A stretch of DNA of 16,811 bases from DATLYH01 sp035575035 (lineage in GTDB: Bacteria > Planctomycetota > Planctomycetia > Gemmatales > Gemmataceae): contig DATLYH010000189.1 of assembly GCA_035575035.1 (NCBI GenBank), positions 1-16,811 on the forward strand, given 5' to 3'. Within the stretch, counting starts at the first letter, position 1, and every line of letters begins with the position of its first letter. Below are positions 1-7,045 of the stretch, one piece after another. Below the pieces are notes generated by a model that was given only the letters and a program-made list of their open reading frames with translations, searched no databases and was not told the origin of the DNA. The position numbers and the translations under genes were made by a program.

Positions 1-29
1 ACGTCAAGCCGTTGGGGCTGCCGATTCAT
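1..29 (-). CDS. Partial start of the next gene in the Cas10-like operon (runs off the left edge)
   Basis: Reading the minus strand, the TGA stop of the Cas10-like gene is embedded in an ATGA, and the ATG opens a frame that reads MNRQPQRLDV to the window edge. A strong Shine-Dalgarno-like GGGGAGG lies about 4 bases upstream, inside the end of the Cas10-like gene. An ATGA overlap with a good ribosome-binding site usually means translational coupling, so this is probably a second operon gene. Only ten codons are visible, so no family can be assigned. In related clusters a RAMP-type protein would be expected here, but that is inference from context only. Confidence 0.45.
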
Positions 30-1690
30 ACATCCTCCCCATCCCTCCGGTCCGCGTCACTGAACAGGTCATGGGCTTCCACCAGGTCCGCCAGCGCGGT
101 CGGCGATCTTTGCCCATTCTTCAGCCACGGATAGGAGAACAAGTCGATCGATCCAAGCATGCAGAGGGCGTCCCACAGGCCGCGCCGCTCATGGTGGCTG
201 TTGTCCTCACGGAGCCGACCGAACAGCTCCCGGCAGCGGGTTTGGGCCAAAAGCCAACGGGGTTCCAGCGCCGCCTCGAACAGGTCGTGCAATTTGCTCC
301 GGGGAATCTCCGCCTGCTGGAGTCGCAAGGCCGCCTGCCGCAGTTGTTCCAGATGATCCCGCTGGTAAGGCCGCAGGGTCCGCGGATGGTCACTGTCCGT
401 CAGGTAATCCTCCTGGCGAATGAGCGGCAAATCCTGGCTCACGGACCCCGCCAACTGGTGGAAGTCGATGTAACTCGGCGCCCAGTAGTTCGTTCTCTGA
501 GGGTCTTCGCTGCCGCCGCGCTTGGCACTGCGGAGCAACTCTTCCGCCAGGTCCAGGAGCAAGTAGAAGGGGTAGCGCGCCGGTCCGATTGCCACGCCGC
601 AGGAGATCGTCAAGCCGCGGTCGGCCAGTCTCCGCTCCGCGAAGAACCTTCGGGCTGCCTCCGGCAGTTTGGCTTGCCGCTCTTGCGTGAGGCGCTCGAA
701 GGCGGCGGTGACCTTCAGGGCAAAGTCCAAGGCGCGCTCCGCGGGCAGCAGCACGAGCAGGTCATCGCCACCAAGTAAAAGAATGTCCGCGGGCAACGGC
801 TGCGGCTTATCCCCTGCCTCGAGCGCTGCGCGAGCCGCCTGAATCTCCGCTGCGCACACCGCGCTCAGGGCCTCGTAGCAGGCGTCCCGCACGCTGCCAT
901 CGACCAACTCGCTGAAGGCCCGGCACACCTCAGGACTATTCAACTCCTGCACGAGCCGGCCCATGGCGTTGCCGTCGGCATAGACCAGGCCGATATAACC
1001 TCGCCGCTGAGCGCAATCCCCGATGTCCTCGGCTGTGTCTGGGCGCAGATCGTCGGCCCTGTCGAGAAACCGCCCTTCAGGATCGAGGGATTCCATCCAC
1101 CCGGACCAGAGGATGCCGCGGCGTGTTTCCTTGCTCTCTTCCCGTTTGAGCCGGCTGGCTTGGGACAGAAGCAGTTTTTCCCCGCCCCAGTAATACACGC
1201 CGGGGGCGGCGGGCAAATGCGAGGTCGATTGACATTCCTGCACCAGGGGAAACGTGGGGATCGTCGGACGGCGGAAACCCCAATTCCTCTGGAGGCGCAA
1301 ATGCTCGAAAGCCGCCCGGACCGCGGAGAGATAATCCAACGCCTCCGGCCACTCCGCCACCCCGGCCAGAGGCCACATTTCGCCCCCGGTCTCTTTCCGG
1401 TAGTAGGCCGCGAGTTGATCGAGCGCTTCCTGGACGTGAGTATGATCCGGCGCTTCCACGATGAACTGCCCGGTCCCGCCGTTGGCGAAGACTGTCTCGC
1501 AGGCCCCCTCGCCCAGATGTTTGCGCAACTCGCGCTCTGTGTCTTGGCGGTTCAGCCGGTCGAGTAGGGCACTGGCCCCGCGGACCTCGGCGAGGGTGTC
1601 AGTGCCGAAGACAAACTGCTTGATGCCTGGAGTATCAAGGACAATCAAGTACCTGGGCATACTTGCTTTACCCGCTTCGAAAAACTCCAT
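26..1690 (-). CDS. Cas10/Cmr2-like protein with GGDD palm domain, lacking an HD domain
   Basis: A 554-residue protein related to Cas10/Cmr2, the large subunit of type III CRISPR effectors, whose GGDD palm makes cyclic oligoadenylates from ATP. Visible parts: an N-terminal degenerate palm (about residues 13-100, opening YLIVLDTPGIKQFVFGTDTL, with FANGGTGQF near 68-76); a linker with a single Cys (153) where Cmr2 usually has a Cys-rich zinc site; a second palm with YADGNAMGRL (237-246; Asp239 a likely metal ligand), LLLGGDDLLVLLP (GGDD at 307-310) and TISCGVAIG (361-369); and a helical C-terminus (430-520). No N-terminal HD nuclease domain is present, and the protein is shorter than typical Cmr2 (roughly 800-900 residues). 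The active-site residues suggest a working nucleotidyl cyclase. The start is uncertain: the internal ATG at 1660 (MPRYLI) sits directly before the conserved fold, and neither start has a clear Shine-Dalgarno. It appears to lead an operon running off the left edge. No CRISPR array is in view. Confidence 0.82.
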   Translation of the reverse strand: MEFFEAGKASMPRYLIVLDTPGIKQFVFGTDTLAEVRGASALLDRLNRQDTERELRKHLGEGACETVFANGGTGQFIVEAPDHTHVQEALDQLAAYYRKETGGEMWPLAGVAEWPEALDYLSAVRAAFEHLRLQRNWGFRRPTIPTFPLVQECQSTSHLPAAPGVYYWGGEKLLLSQASRLKREESKETRRGILWSGWMESLDPEGRFLDRADDLRPDTAEDIGDCAQRRGYIGLVYADGNAMGRLVQELNSPEVCRAFSELVDGSVRDACYEALSAVCAAEIQAARAALEAGDKPQPLPADILLLGGDDLLVLLPAERALDFALKVTAAFERLTQERQAKLPEAARRFFAERRLADRGLTISCGVAIGPARYPFYLLLDLAEELLRSAKRGGSEDPQRTNYWAPSYIDFHQLAGSVSQDLPLIRQEDYLTDSDHPRTLRPYQRDHLEQLRQAALRLQQAEIPRSKLHDLFEAALEPRWLLAQTRCRELFGRLREDNSHHERRGLWDALCMLGSIDLFSYPWLKNGQRSPTALADLVEAHDLFSDADRRDGEDV

Positions 1691-2084
1691 TCAGCATACA
1701 TTTACTCGTCTGCTCCAGACTGGTTCTTCGAAGACACATAATAATAGCCCTTTCGGAAGTTATACAAGTAGGCGTATTCAATCTTCCAATGCCGGCAGGG
1801 GGCCTCCACAATCTCCACCGACACCAACTACCAAAACGACCGATTCCAACAGGGGCAGTCTTCGGGTGGGCGCGACTGTCAGCACACGATGATGAAGATG
1901 AGCATCATGATCAGCGGAAACGACGATCGAAATCGGGGGCGGCGCTCATCCCCGAAGGGCCCTGTGCCGCGGCCGCCAAGGGTAAGGACCAGGCCGTCCT
2001 GGCTCGACAACCACACCCCGGCCACCTCCAGCAACTTTTTTCCGCCTCGGACTTTTCAGAATCTTTCGGACACGGGAGAGGTCT
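1691..2084. other. Gene-poor gap between the Cas10-like gene and the membrane kinase
   Basis: This stretch of 394 bases holds no convincing gene. Its left half is noticeably less GC-rich than the flanking genes. The candidate promoter at 1738-1767 lies in it. A minus-strand frame of 40 codons with a GTG start (1702-1824) ends 12 bases before the Cas10-like start, but it has no clear ribosome-binding site and no recognisable family. Frames running across the gap on the plus strand are shadows of the kinase gene. Confidence 0.5.
1738..1767 (-). promoter_or_regulatory. Possible sigma-70-like promoter for the Cas10-like operon
   Basis: On the minus strand, TTGTAT (1762-1767) precedes two overlapping TATTAT hexamers (1741-1746 at spacing 15, and 1738-1743 at spacing 18), about 50 bases upstream of the Cas10-like start. 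The patch is much more AT-rich than its surroundings. The spacings are off-optimal or borderline, and planctomycete promoter consensus is poorly defined, so this is only a candidate. Confidence 0.25.
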
Positions 2085-3689
2085 TCATCGGGCAGGGGGA
2101 TGCTCGCGGGTGTTGTCCGGCGTCGCCCAGCGGCGCCACCAGGCGGCCGCCTCTTGCTGCGTCCACTGCCCGGCACACGCGCATTGGCCCAGCGCCTGCT
2201 CCAGGCTCTCGGCATCCGCAAACCGCCGTGCCGGGTCCTTCTGCAAACAGCGCAGCACCACCTCCTGCAAGTCGGCCGGCACATCGGGCCGCAGCGCGTT
2301 TGGCCGGATGACCGGGTCGCGCACGTGGGCCATCATCACCTCGATCGGGCTCTCCCGCACGAATGGAGGCTGCTTCGTCAGTAGGAAGTAGGCCACCGCC
2401 CCCAGGCTGTAAATATCGCTGCGGCCGTCCAGCTCCTTCCCCTTGGCCTGCTCCGGGGACATGTAATACGGCGAGCCGGCCACCGTCAGCTCTTGCGAGA
2501 TATTTCCACCCTCCAAATGAGGGATACGCACCAGGCCGAAATCGAGCAGTTTGGCCACGTCGTAGACCCGGCCGCGCTCACAGGTCATGATGTTGCTCGG
2601 CTTGATGTCGCGGTGGATCAGGCCGATGGCATGGGCCTCGCGCAGGGCGTAACAGACCTGGCGGAGCAGGTGGACGGCCCGCCCGGGCGGCAACGGCCCG
2701 TACTCCTGGATCAACTCCTGCAACGTTAGTCCGGGCAGGTATTCCATGACGTAGTAGAACGTCCCATCGGCAGTGCGGCCATAGTCGTAAATCTCGATGG
2801 TGTTCCAGTGGGTCAAGGTGGCGGTTGCCTGCACCTCGCGTTCGAAACGGGCGAGCATGGCCGGGTCGCCGGCGTGCTCGGGGCGGATCAGCTTGATAGC
2901 GCACGGCCGGCGCAGCAGGACATGTTCGGCCAGGTGTACTTCCCCCATGCCGCCGGTGCCGAGCAATTTCTTCAACTGGTACTGGCCGAGCTTGCGGGCC
3001 TCGAACGCCTCTTGACGCAGCTCCTCGATCCGGTGCGAGCCGTAGACCGCGATGGCTGCCCCGATGGCCATCAGGATTGCCATTTGCAGCAACACGTCGG
3101 ACAGATGAGGGACGGTACCGTGCCGGAGGCTGAACGCGATCATGACCGCCAGCGGCGCCAGGGCGACCAAGCCCACGATCAGCGCGCACCGCTTCCAGGT
3201 GTTGGGGATCAGGGTGCCATAGCCGACCAGCAGACCGAACCAGCGGAGCAACAGGCCGTCGGTCGCCAGCAGGAGGATATCGCGCTGCCGCGACTCGTCG
3301 GGCCCGTGGAACGGCCAGCCGGCGGCCAGGGCGGTATACTGCGCCCAGGCGAAGAACGCCACGGTCGCCCCGAGCATGATCAGCTCGACAACCCGGAGGA
3401 CAGCCAGCGCCAGCTGGCGGCAGCCCCAGAGGACGCCCGCCGAGACCAGGTTGATCAGCACCAGCACCGCCTGTAATCCCACATCAACCGGCGAGACCAG
3501 GCCGGGCGCCTGCCAGGCCCGAATGAGGTCTTTGATCAGGAAGACGGTGGTGGCGGCCAACCCGATCAGGGAAAAGATGCGCAGCCGGCCGTGCAGCAGG
3601 CTGCGGACCTCGGCGGCCGGCTGCGGCCCCGGCCCCGCGCTGACCGTCACACGCATGCGCCCGCCCGGTGAAATCGGGACGTTGTCCAT
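2085..3689 (-). CDS. Membrane-anchored serine/threonine protein kinase (PknB-like)
   Basis: A 534-residue Hanks-type kinase with an unusual order: an N-terminal membrane module, then a cytoplasmic kinase. About six hydrophobic segments lie near residues 36-54, 70-90, 92-118, 138-160, 168-186 and 198-217. The catalytic domain runs from about 236 to 495 and is complete: glycine loop GTGGMG (244-249), Lys266 in AIKL, HRDIKPSN (359-366, catalytic Asp361), DFG (383-385) and the activation segment GSPYYMSPEQAKG. No PASTA, WD40 or TPR repeats follow; the C-terminal tail is short. The six-helix part is probably a sensor or anchor, with no family assigned. The ATG at 3689 is preceded by a GGGGG run about 6 bases upstream. 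It is divergent from the ABC exporter operon, whose first gene starts 303 bases away. Substrates are unknown; the FHA protein at 10299-10697 is the kind of phosphothreonine reader such kinases feed, but there is no direct link. Confidence 0.93.
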   Translation of the reverse strand: MDNVPISPGGRMRVTVSAGPGPQPAAEVRSLLHGRLRIFSLIGLAATTVFLIKDLIRAWQAPGLVSPVDVGLQAVLVLINLVSAGVLWGCRQLALAVLRVVELIMLGATVAFFAWAQYTALAAGWPFHGPDESRQRDILLLATDGLLLRWFGLLVGYGTLIPNTWKRCALIVGLVALAPLAVMIAFSLRHGTVPHLSDVLLQMAILMAIGAAIAVYGSHRIEELRQEAFEARKLGQYQLKKLLGTGGMGEVHLAEHVLLRRPCAIKLIRPEHAGDPAMLARFEREVQATATLTHWNTIEIYDYGRTADGTFYYVMEYLPGLTLQELIQEYGPLPPGRAVHLLRQVCYALREAHAIGLIHRDIKPSNIMTCERGRVYDVAKLLDFGLVRIPHLEGGNISQELTVAGSPYYMSPEQAKGKELDGRSDIYSLGAVAYFLLTKQPPFVRESPIEVMMAHVRDPVIRPNALRPDVPADLQEVVLRCLQKDPARRFADAESLEQALGQCACAGQWTQQEAAAWWRRWATPDNTREHPPAR

Positions 3690-3992
3690 GGCATTACCCC
3701 CGGAATTGTCGAACCCGGCCCGCCTTAGAAACCGCCCGTCCTTCCCATTTTAGCGATTGCATTCCTCTGCCAGCCTGATAGGCTACATCCTTGGTCTTCC
3801 CATCCGGGCCGGGCCGCCTTCACCGAACGGCCCTTACGACCGGCCGGTTGGGGTGTTCTTATCCTGACCCGCCCGGGTAAGTCAAAAATTCGTCCCCGGT
3901 GCCGGAGCGGGCGGGTAATCCGAATATTTTTGGGACGCCCCGCGGAACCGGAATCCTTTCCACCCGCCCTCATACCCGACAGGAGCCGCCCC
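3690..3992. other. Divergent intergenic region between kinase and ABC exporter operon
   Basis: These 303 bases separate two divergently transcribed units and probably hold both promoters. AT-rich patches that could serve as -10 elements are TAAAAT on the minus strand (3747-3752, for the kinase) and AATATT on the plus strand (3923-3928, for the permease). Neither has a convincing -35 partner. The rest is GC-rich, with several short CCGG-type palindromes but no strong terminator or riboswitch that I can identify. The permease Shine-Dalgarno AGGAG is at 3981-3985. Confidence 0.4.
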
Positions 3993-5282
3993 ATGATGCG
4001 AACCGCCCTTCGGATGCTGACCGGCGACACCACCAAGTACCTCGGGATTATCTTTGGAGTGACGTTCGCCTCGCTGCTGATCGCGCAGCAGATGTCGATC
4101 TTCTGCGGCATCATGATGCTTACCACCAGCCAGATTCGCGATGTCGAGGGGGTTGACCTCTGGGTCATGGACCGCGACGTTCTCTCCATCGACGACTACA
4201 AGCCGATGCCGGACACCGCCCTGTACCGGGTTCGGAGCGTGCCCGGCGTCCTCTGGGCTGTCCCCTTTTACAAGGGGGTGGCCCGGGCCCGGCTGACCAT
4301 GGACCCGATCAAGGCCAGCCAGCACCGGGGGAAGACCGACACCAGCGACTACGATTCGGTCCTGGGCATTCGCTTCCCGGAGAAGAAGTCCGGGAATGGG
4401 GCGACCGAGTTGACCATCTATCAGCAAGTGATGCTCCTGGGGGTCGATGACGCGACCCTTGTCGGCGCTCCCCAACCGGAGCACATGCTATTCGGCAGTC
4501 TGAACGACCTCCGCAAACCCGATGCCATCCTGATCGACAAGTACAGCTGCCAGCTGCTCTGGAAGGACGAGAAGGACCAGCTGAAGACCCTTGACGATTA
4601 CCGGCGCTTCCTCGGGCGGACCATCGAGATGAATGACCGGCGGGCAGTCGTCGTCGGCATCTGCACCGCCTCGCCCAACTTCCAGACGCTCCCCATCGTC
4701 TACACCACCTACAGCCGGGCCAAGCAGTATGTCCCCCCCGAGCGCAAGCTGATGCCGTTCATCTTGGTCAAGGCCGAGCCCGACGTTGCGGTGCCGGAAC
4801 TGAGCGCGAGCATCGCCGAGCACACCGCCAACCTGCTCAAGGCCCGCACTCCCGACCAGTTCTTCTGGGACACCATTTGGTACTACATCCGCTATACCGG
4901 CATCCCGATGAACTTCATGATGACGGTGGGGCTTGGCTTCATCGTCGGCACGGCCATCGCCGGGCAGACGTTCTACCAGTTCACCCTGGAAAACCTCAAG
5001 CAGTTCGGCGCCCTTAAGGCGATGGGAACGAGCAACGGCCGCATCCTCAGCATGATTCTGCTACAGGCGATGGTAGTCGGTCCGATCGGCTACAGCCTCG
5101 GCGTTGGTCTGGCCGCCGGGTTCGGCCACGTCACCCGGGACGATCCGTCGATGGCGTTTTACATGCCGTGGCAGGTGCTGCTGATCACCGGCGTGGCCGT
5201 GTTGTTGATCTGCCTGCTGTCCAGCCTGCTGAGCATCCGCCGAGTGCTGGTGCTGGAGCCGGCCATTGTCTTCCGCGCCTGA
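3993..5282 (+). CDS. ABC exporter permease, FtsX/DevC type
   Basis: A 429-residue inner-membrane permease of a DevBCA/MacB-like exporter. It has one transmembrane helix near the N-terminus (about 16-38), a large extracytoplasmic domain (about 45-295), and three C-terminal helices (about 304-325, 352-375 and 392-415). This is the FtsX plan. The segment LKAMGTSNGRI (341-351) between the second and third helices matches the cytoplasmic coupling region that contacts the ATPase. The protein ends PAIVFRA, like the P-x-x-x-F/LR ending common in this family. The start at 3993 is chosen because AGGAG lies 7 bases upstream and the first helix follows directly; a longer in-frame start at 3930 has no such site. 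It is first in the order permease, ATPase, adaptor, with a gap of 155 bases before the ATPase. The exported substrate cannot be read from the sequence; DevBCA of cyanobacteria exports heterocyst glycolipids. Confidence 0.88.
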   Translation: MMRTALRMLTGDTTKYLGIIFGVTFASLLIAQQMSIFCGIMMLTTSQIRDVEGVDLWVMDRDVLSIDDYKPMPDTALYRVRSVPGVLWAVPFYKGVARARLTMDPIKASQHRGKTDTSDYDSVLGIRFPEKKSGNGATELTIYQQVMLLGVDDATLVGAPQPEHMLFGSLNDLRKPDAILIDKYSCQLLWKDEKDQLKTLDDYRRFLGRTIEMNDRRAVVVGICTASPNFQTLPIVYTTYSRAKQYVPPERKLMPFILVKAEPDVAVPELSASIAEHTANLLKARTPDQFFWDTIWYYIRYTGIPMNFMMTVGLGFIVGTAIAGQTFYQFTLENLKQFGALKAMGTSNGRILSMILLQAMVVGPIGYSLGVGLAAGFGHVTRDDPSMAFYMPWQVLLITGVAVLLICLLSSLLSIRRVLVLEPAIVFRA

Positions 5283-5334
5283 GCGGCGCCGCCCCCCCTT
5301 ACCCATCCCCCGGGAAAGGGGAATCCCTTTTTCT

Positions 5335-5363
5335 CCCCTCTCTCCCGAAGCAGGGGAGAGGGG
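5335..5363. repeat. GC-rich hairpin repeat (CCCCTCTC / GAGAGGGG type)
   Basis: An imperfect inverted repeat with arms CCCCTCTCTCCC and AGGGGAGAGGGG around a GAAGC loop, about 10 Watson-Crick pairs plus one G-T. It lies in the spacer between the permease and ATPase genes. The same core recurs inside the ATPase gene (5734-5776) and in the truncated kinase-type gene (16662-16690), so it is a dispersed repeat. Being intra-operonic, it might act as an mRNA processing or stabilising element, but that is unproven. Confidence 0.7.
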
Positions 5364-5437
5364 TTGGAGGTGAGAGGGGCGGACCGGGGGGTGAGCATTC
5401 GCCAGGGTTTTGCTTCTTGCTCGGAGGTAGGCCCTCG

Positions 5438-7045
5438 ATGTGGTATTACAAACAAAAAAAGGAGGAGATCGGGCCGGTTTCGCTGGGAGAGATCCAGGCG
5501 CTGGCAGCTTCGGGCGACTTGAAGCCGGATGATCTGGTCGCAGTGGAGGCGCCGATCAAGCAATGGGTCCCGGCCGGCTCGGTGCCGCGCATCTTTCCCC
5601 GTCGCCAGCCGGGCGAACCTGCCCCGCCGACGATGTTGGCGCTGCCGCGGATCGGCTCGGTGCCGGAGATCAACCTCGACACGCCGCCCCGCGTTGGCTC
5701 CGAGATGGAGATCAACCTCGGCGCGGCGCCTCTCTCACCTCTCTCCCCCATCACGGGGGAGAGGGGGAGAGGTGAGGGAACGGTGCCCCCGGAGGCGCCG
5801 CCGCGGCCCGGCTCCGAGCTGGAGATTGACTTCAGCGCCCTGAAGCCCGCGAGTGAGCCGGAGATGGCCCGGTCTGCGGGGCTGGAATCGGTGCCGGAGC
5901 TGGGCGAGCCTGCGCTGCGCCCCGAGTCGGTGCCGGATGTCAAGGACCTGGCGGCACGCAAGACGCCGAGCCCTCCCGAGCGGATGGAAACGATGCTGGC
6001 GCTGCCCCGGATCGGCTCGGCGCCGGAGGTCCGGGTGGCGGCCCCGCCGGCCAGTGCGGAGGTCAGCAGTCTGTATGAGATACCCAAGCCGCGCGGCTGG
6101 TATTACGCCCAGAGCCGGCCGATGCGTGTCGGCCCTTTGTCGGACCGACAGCTCCAGGACCTGGTGAACGCCGGCCAGATCCGGCCGACCGACATGGTCT
6201 GGCTGGAGGGGACGCCGCGCTGGGTACCGGCCGGCGCCGTCGAAGGACTGGTCTTCCCCCATGAGGGGCCTGCTCCCCTGGCTGCCACCCTTGCCCGGCC
6301 GCGGCTGGATGTTCAGGTGGCCGTCCGCTGCCGCGGCGTTACCAAGTCGTTCGGCGAGGGGAACGCCAAGACGGTGGTCCTGCGCGGCGTTGATCTCGAT
6401 GTCTACACCGGCCAGATGACCCTGATGGTCGGGCCGAGCGGCTGCGGCAAGACGACCCTGATGTCGGTCCTGGCCGGCACCCTGGAGGTCAATGAGGGGA
6501 CCATCAACATCTTCGGCAAGGACCTGGTGAAGATGAGTGCCGCCCAGAAGGTCCGCTTCCGCGGCGAGACGATCGGCTTCGTCTTCCAGCAATTCAACCT
6601 ATTGCCGGCCCTGACCGCCGCCGAGAACGCCGCCATGCCGCTGTTGATCGCTGGCTGGTCGTGGCACAAGGCCGTGAAGAAGGCCTCCGAGCTGCTGTCC
6701 AAGATCGGCATGGGCAAGCGGCTGGGCCACTACCCCCGGATGCTGTCCGGCGGCCAGCAGCAGCGTGTCGCCATCGCCCGGGCGCTGGTGCACGAGCCGC
6801 GCCTGCTGGTCTGCGACGAGCCCACCTCCGCGCTGGACGCCGAGAGCGGCCATGCCGTCATGGAACTGCTCCGCGAGGTGGCCGTTCATCCCCAGCGGGC
6901 GGTGATCGTCGTCACCCACGACAGCCGTATTTTCGACTTCAGCGATCGCACCATCCACATGGAAGACGGCCGCGTCGTGGCCGTCGAGGAAAAGCCGGGC
7001 CTCCGCATGCCCCTGTCCGTTTCTTCCTTCGAGGTGCGCCTATGA
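5438..7045 (+). CDS. ABC exporter ATPase with two N-terminal GYF_2 domains
   Basis: A 535-residue fusion. Residues 1-53 form a GYF_2 domain (MWYYKQKKEEIGPVSLGEIQ ... LKPDDLVAV ... WVPAGSVPRIF). Residues about 219-273 form a second (WYYAQSRPMRVGPLS ... TDMVWLEG ... WVPAGAVEGLVF). Between them lies a proline-rich, probably disordered linker with degenerate R-x-G-S-x-x-E-I units, and MLALPRIGS occurs twice (66-74, 186-194). From about 294 comes a MacB/LolD-type ATPase: Walker A GPSGCGKTT (332-340), Q-loop FQQFN (383-387), signature LSGGQQQR (436-443), Walker B LLVCDEP (456-462) and switch His494. All catalytic motifs are intact. The ATG at 5438 is used because GGAGG lies 10 bases upstream and the GYF fold begins at residue 1; the open frame extends to 5168 only through the permease gene and a repeat. 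The stop overlaps the adaptor start (ATGA). GYF domains usually bind proline-rich peptides, so the module may recruit a partner or its own linker. Confidence 0.9.
   Translation: MWYYKQKKEEIGPVSLGEIQALAASGDLKPDDLVAVEAPIKQWVPAGSVPRIFPRRQPGEPAPPTMLALPRIGSVPEINLDTPPRVGSEMEINLGAAPLSPLSPITGERGRGEGTVPPEAPPRPGSELEIDFSALKPASEPEMARSAGLESVPELGEPALRPESVPDVKDLAARKTPSPPERMETMLALPRIGSAPEVRVAAPPASAEVSSLYEIPKPRGWYYAQSRPMRVGPLSDRQLQDLVNAGQIRPTDMVWLEGTPRWVPAGAVEGLVFPHEGPAPLAATLARPRLDVQVAVRCRGVTKSFGEGNAKTVVLRGVDLDVYTGQMTLMVGPSGCGKTTLMSVLAGTLEVNEGTINIFGKDLVKMSAAQKVRFRGETIGFVFQQFNLLPALTAAENAAMPLLIAGWSWHKAVKKASELLSKIGMGKRLGHYPRMLSGGQQQRVAIARALVHEPRLLVCDEPTSALDAESGHAVMELLREVAVHPQRAVIVVTHDSRIFDFSDRTIHMEDGRVVAVEEKPGLRMPLSVSSFEVRL
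5734..5776. repeat. Dispersed GC-rich hairpin repeat inserted in frame in the ATPase gene
   Basis: An imperfect inverted repeat (CTCACCTCTC...CCCCC, then GGGGG...GAGAGGTGAG) falls inside the coding region for the linker of the GYF-ABC ATPase and reads as LSPLSPITGERGRGEG (residues 99-114). Its core matches the repeats at 5335-5363 and 16662-16690. The reading frame is kept, so it lengthens the linker without breaking the gene. Confidence 0.75.

Noticed and set aside
71..778. Plus-strand open frame of 235 codons opposite the Cas10-like gene
   Set aside because: The minus strand encodes clear conserved palm motifs; this frame has none and is a shadow.
1702..1824. Minus-strand frame of 40 codons with a GTG start ending 12 bases before the Cas10-like gene
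   Set aside because: Its last part looks protein-like (WKIEYAYLYNFRKGYYY), but there is no ribosome-binding site, no ATG and no family match that I recognise; too short to support.
5168..5437. Upstream extension of the ATPase frame into the permease gene
   Set aside because: It overlaps the conserved permease C-terminus, passes through a dispersed hairpin repeat, and the GYF domain plus a good Shine-Dalgarno point to the start at 5438.
5735..6592. Minus-strand open frame of 285 codons opposite the GYF-ABC ATPase
   Set aside because: The plus strand encodes complete Walker and signature motifs; this frame is an antisense shadow.
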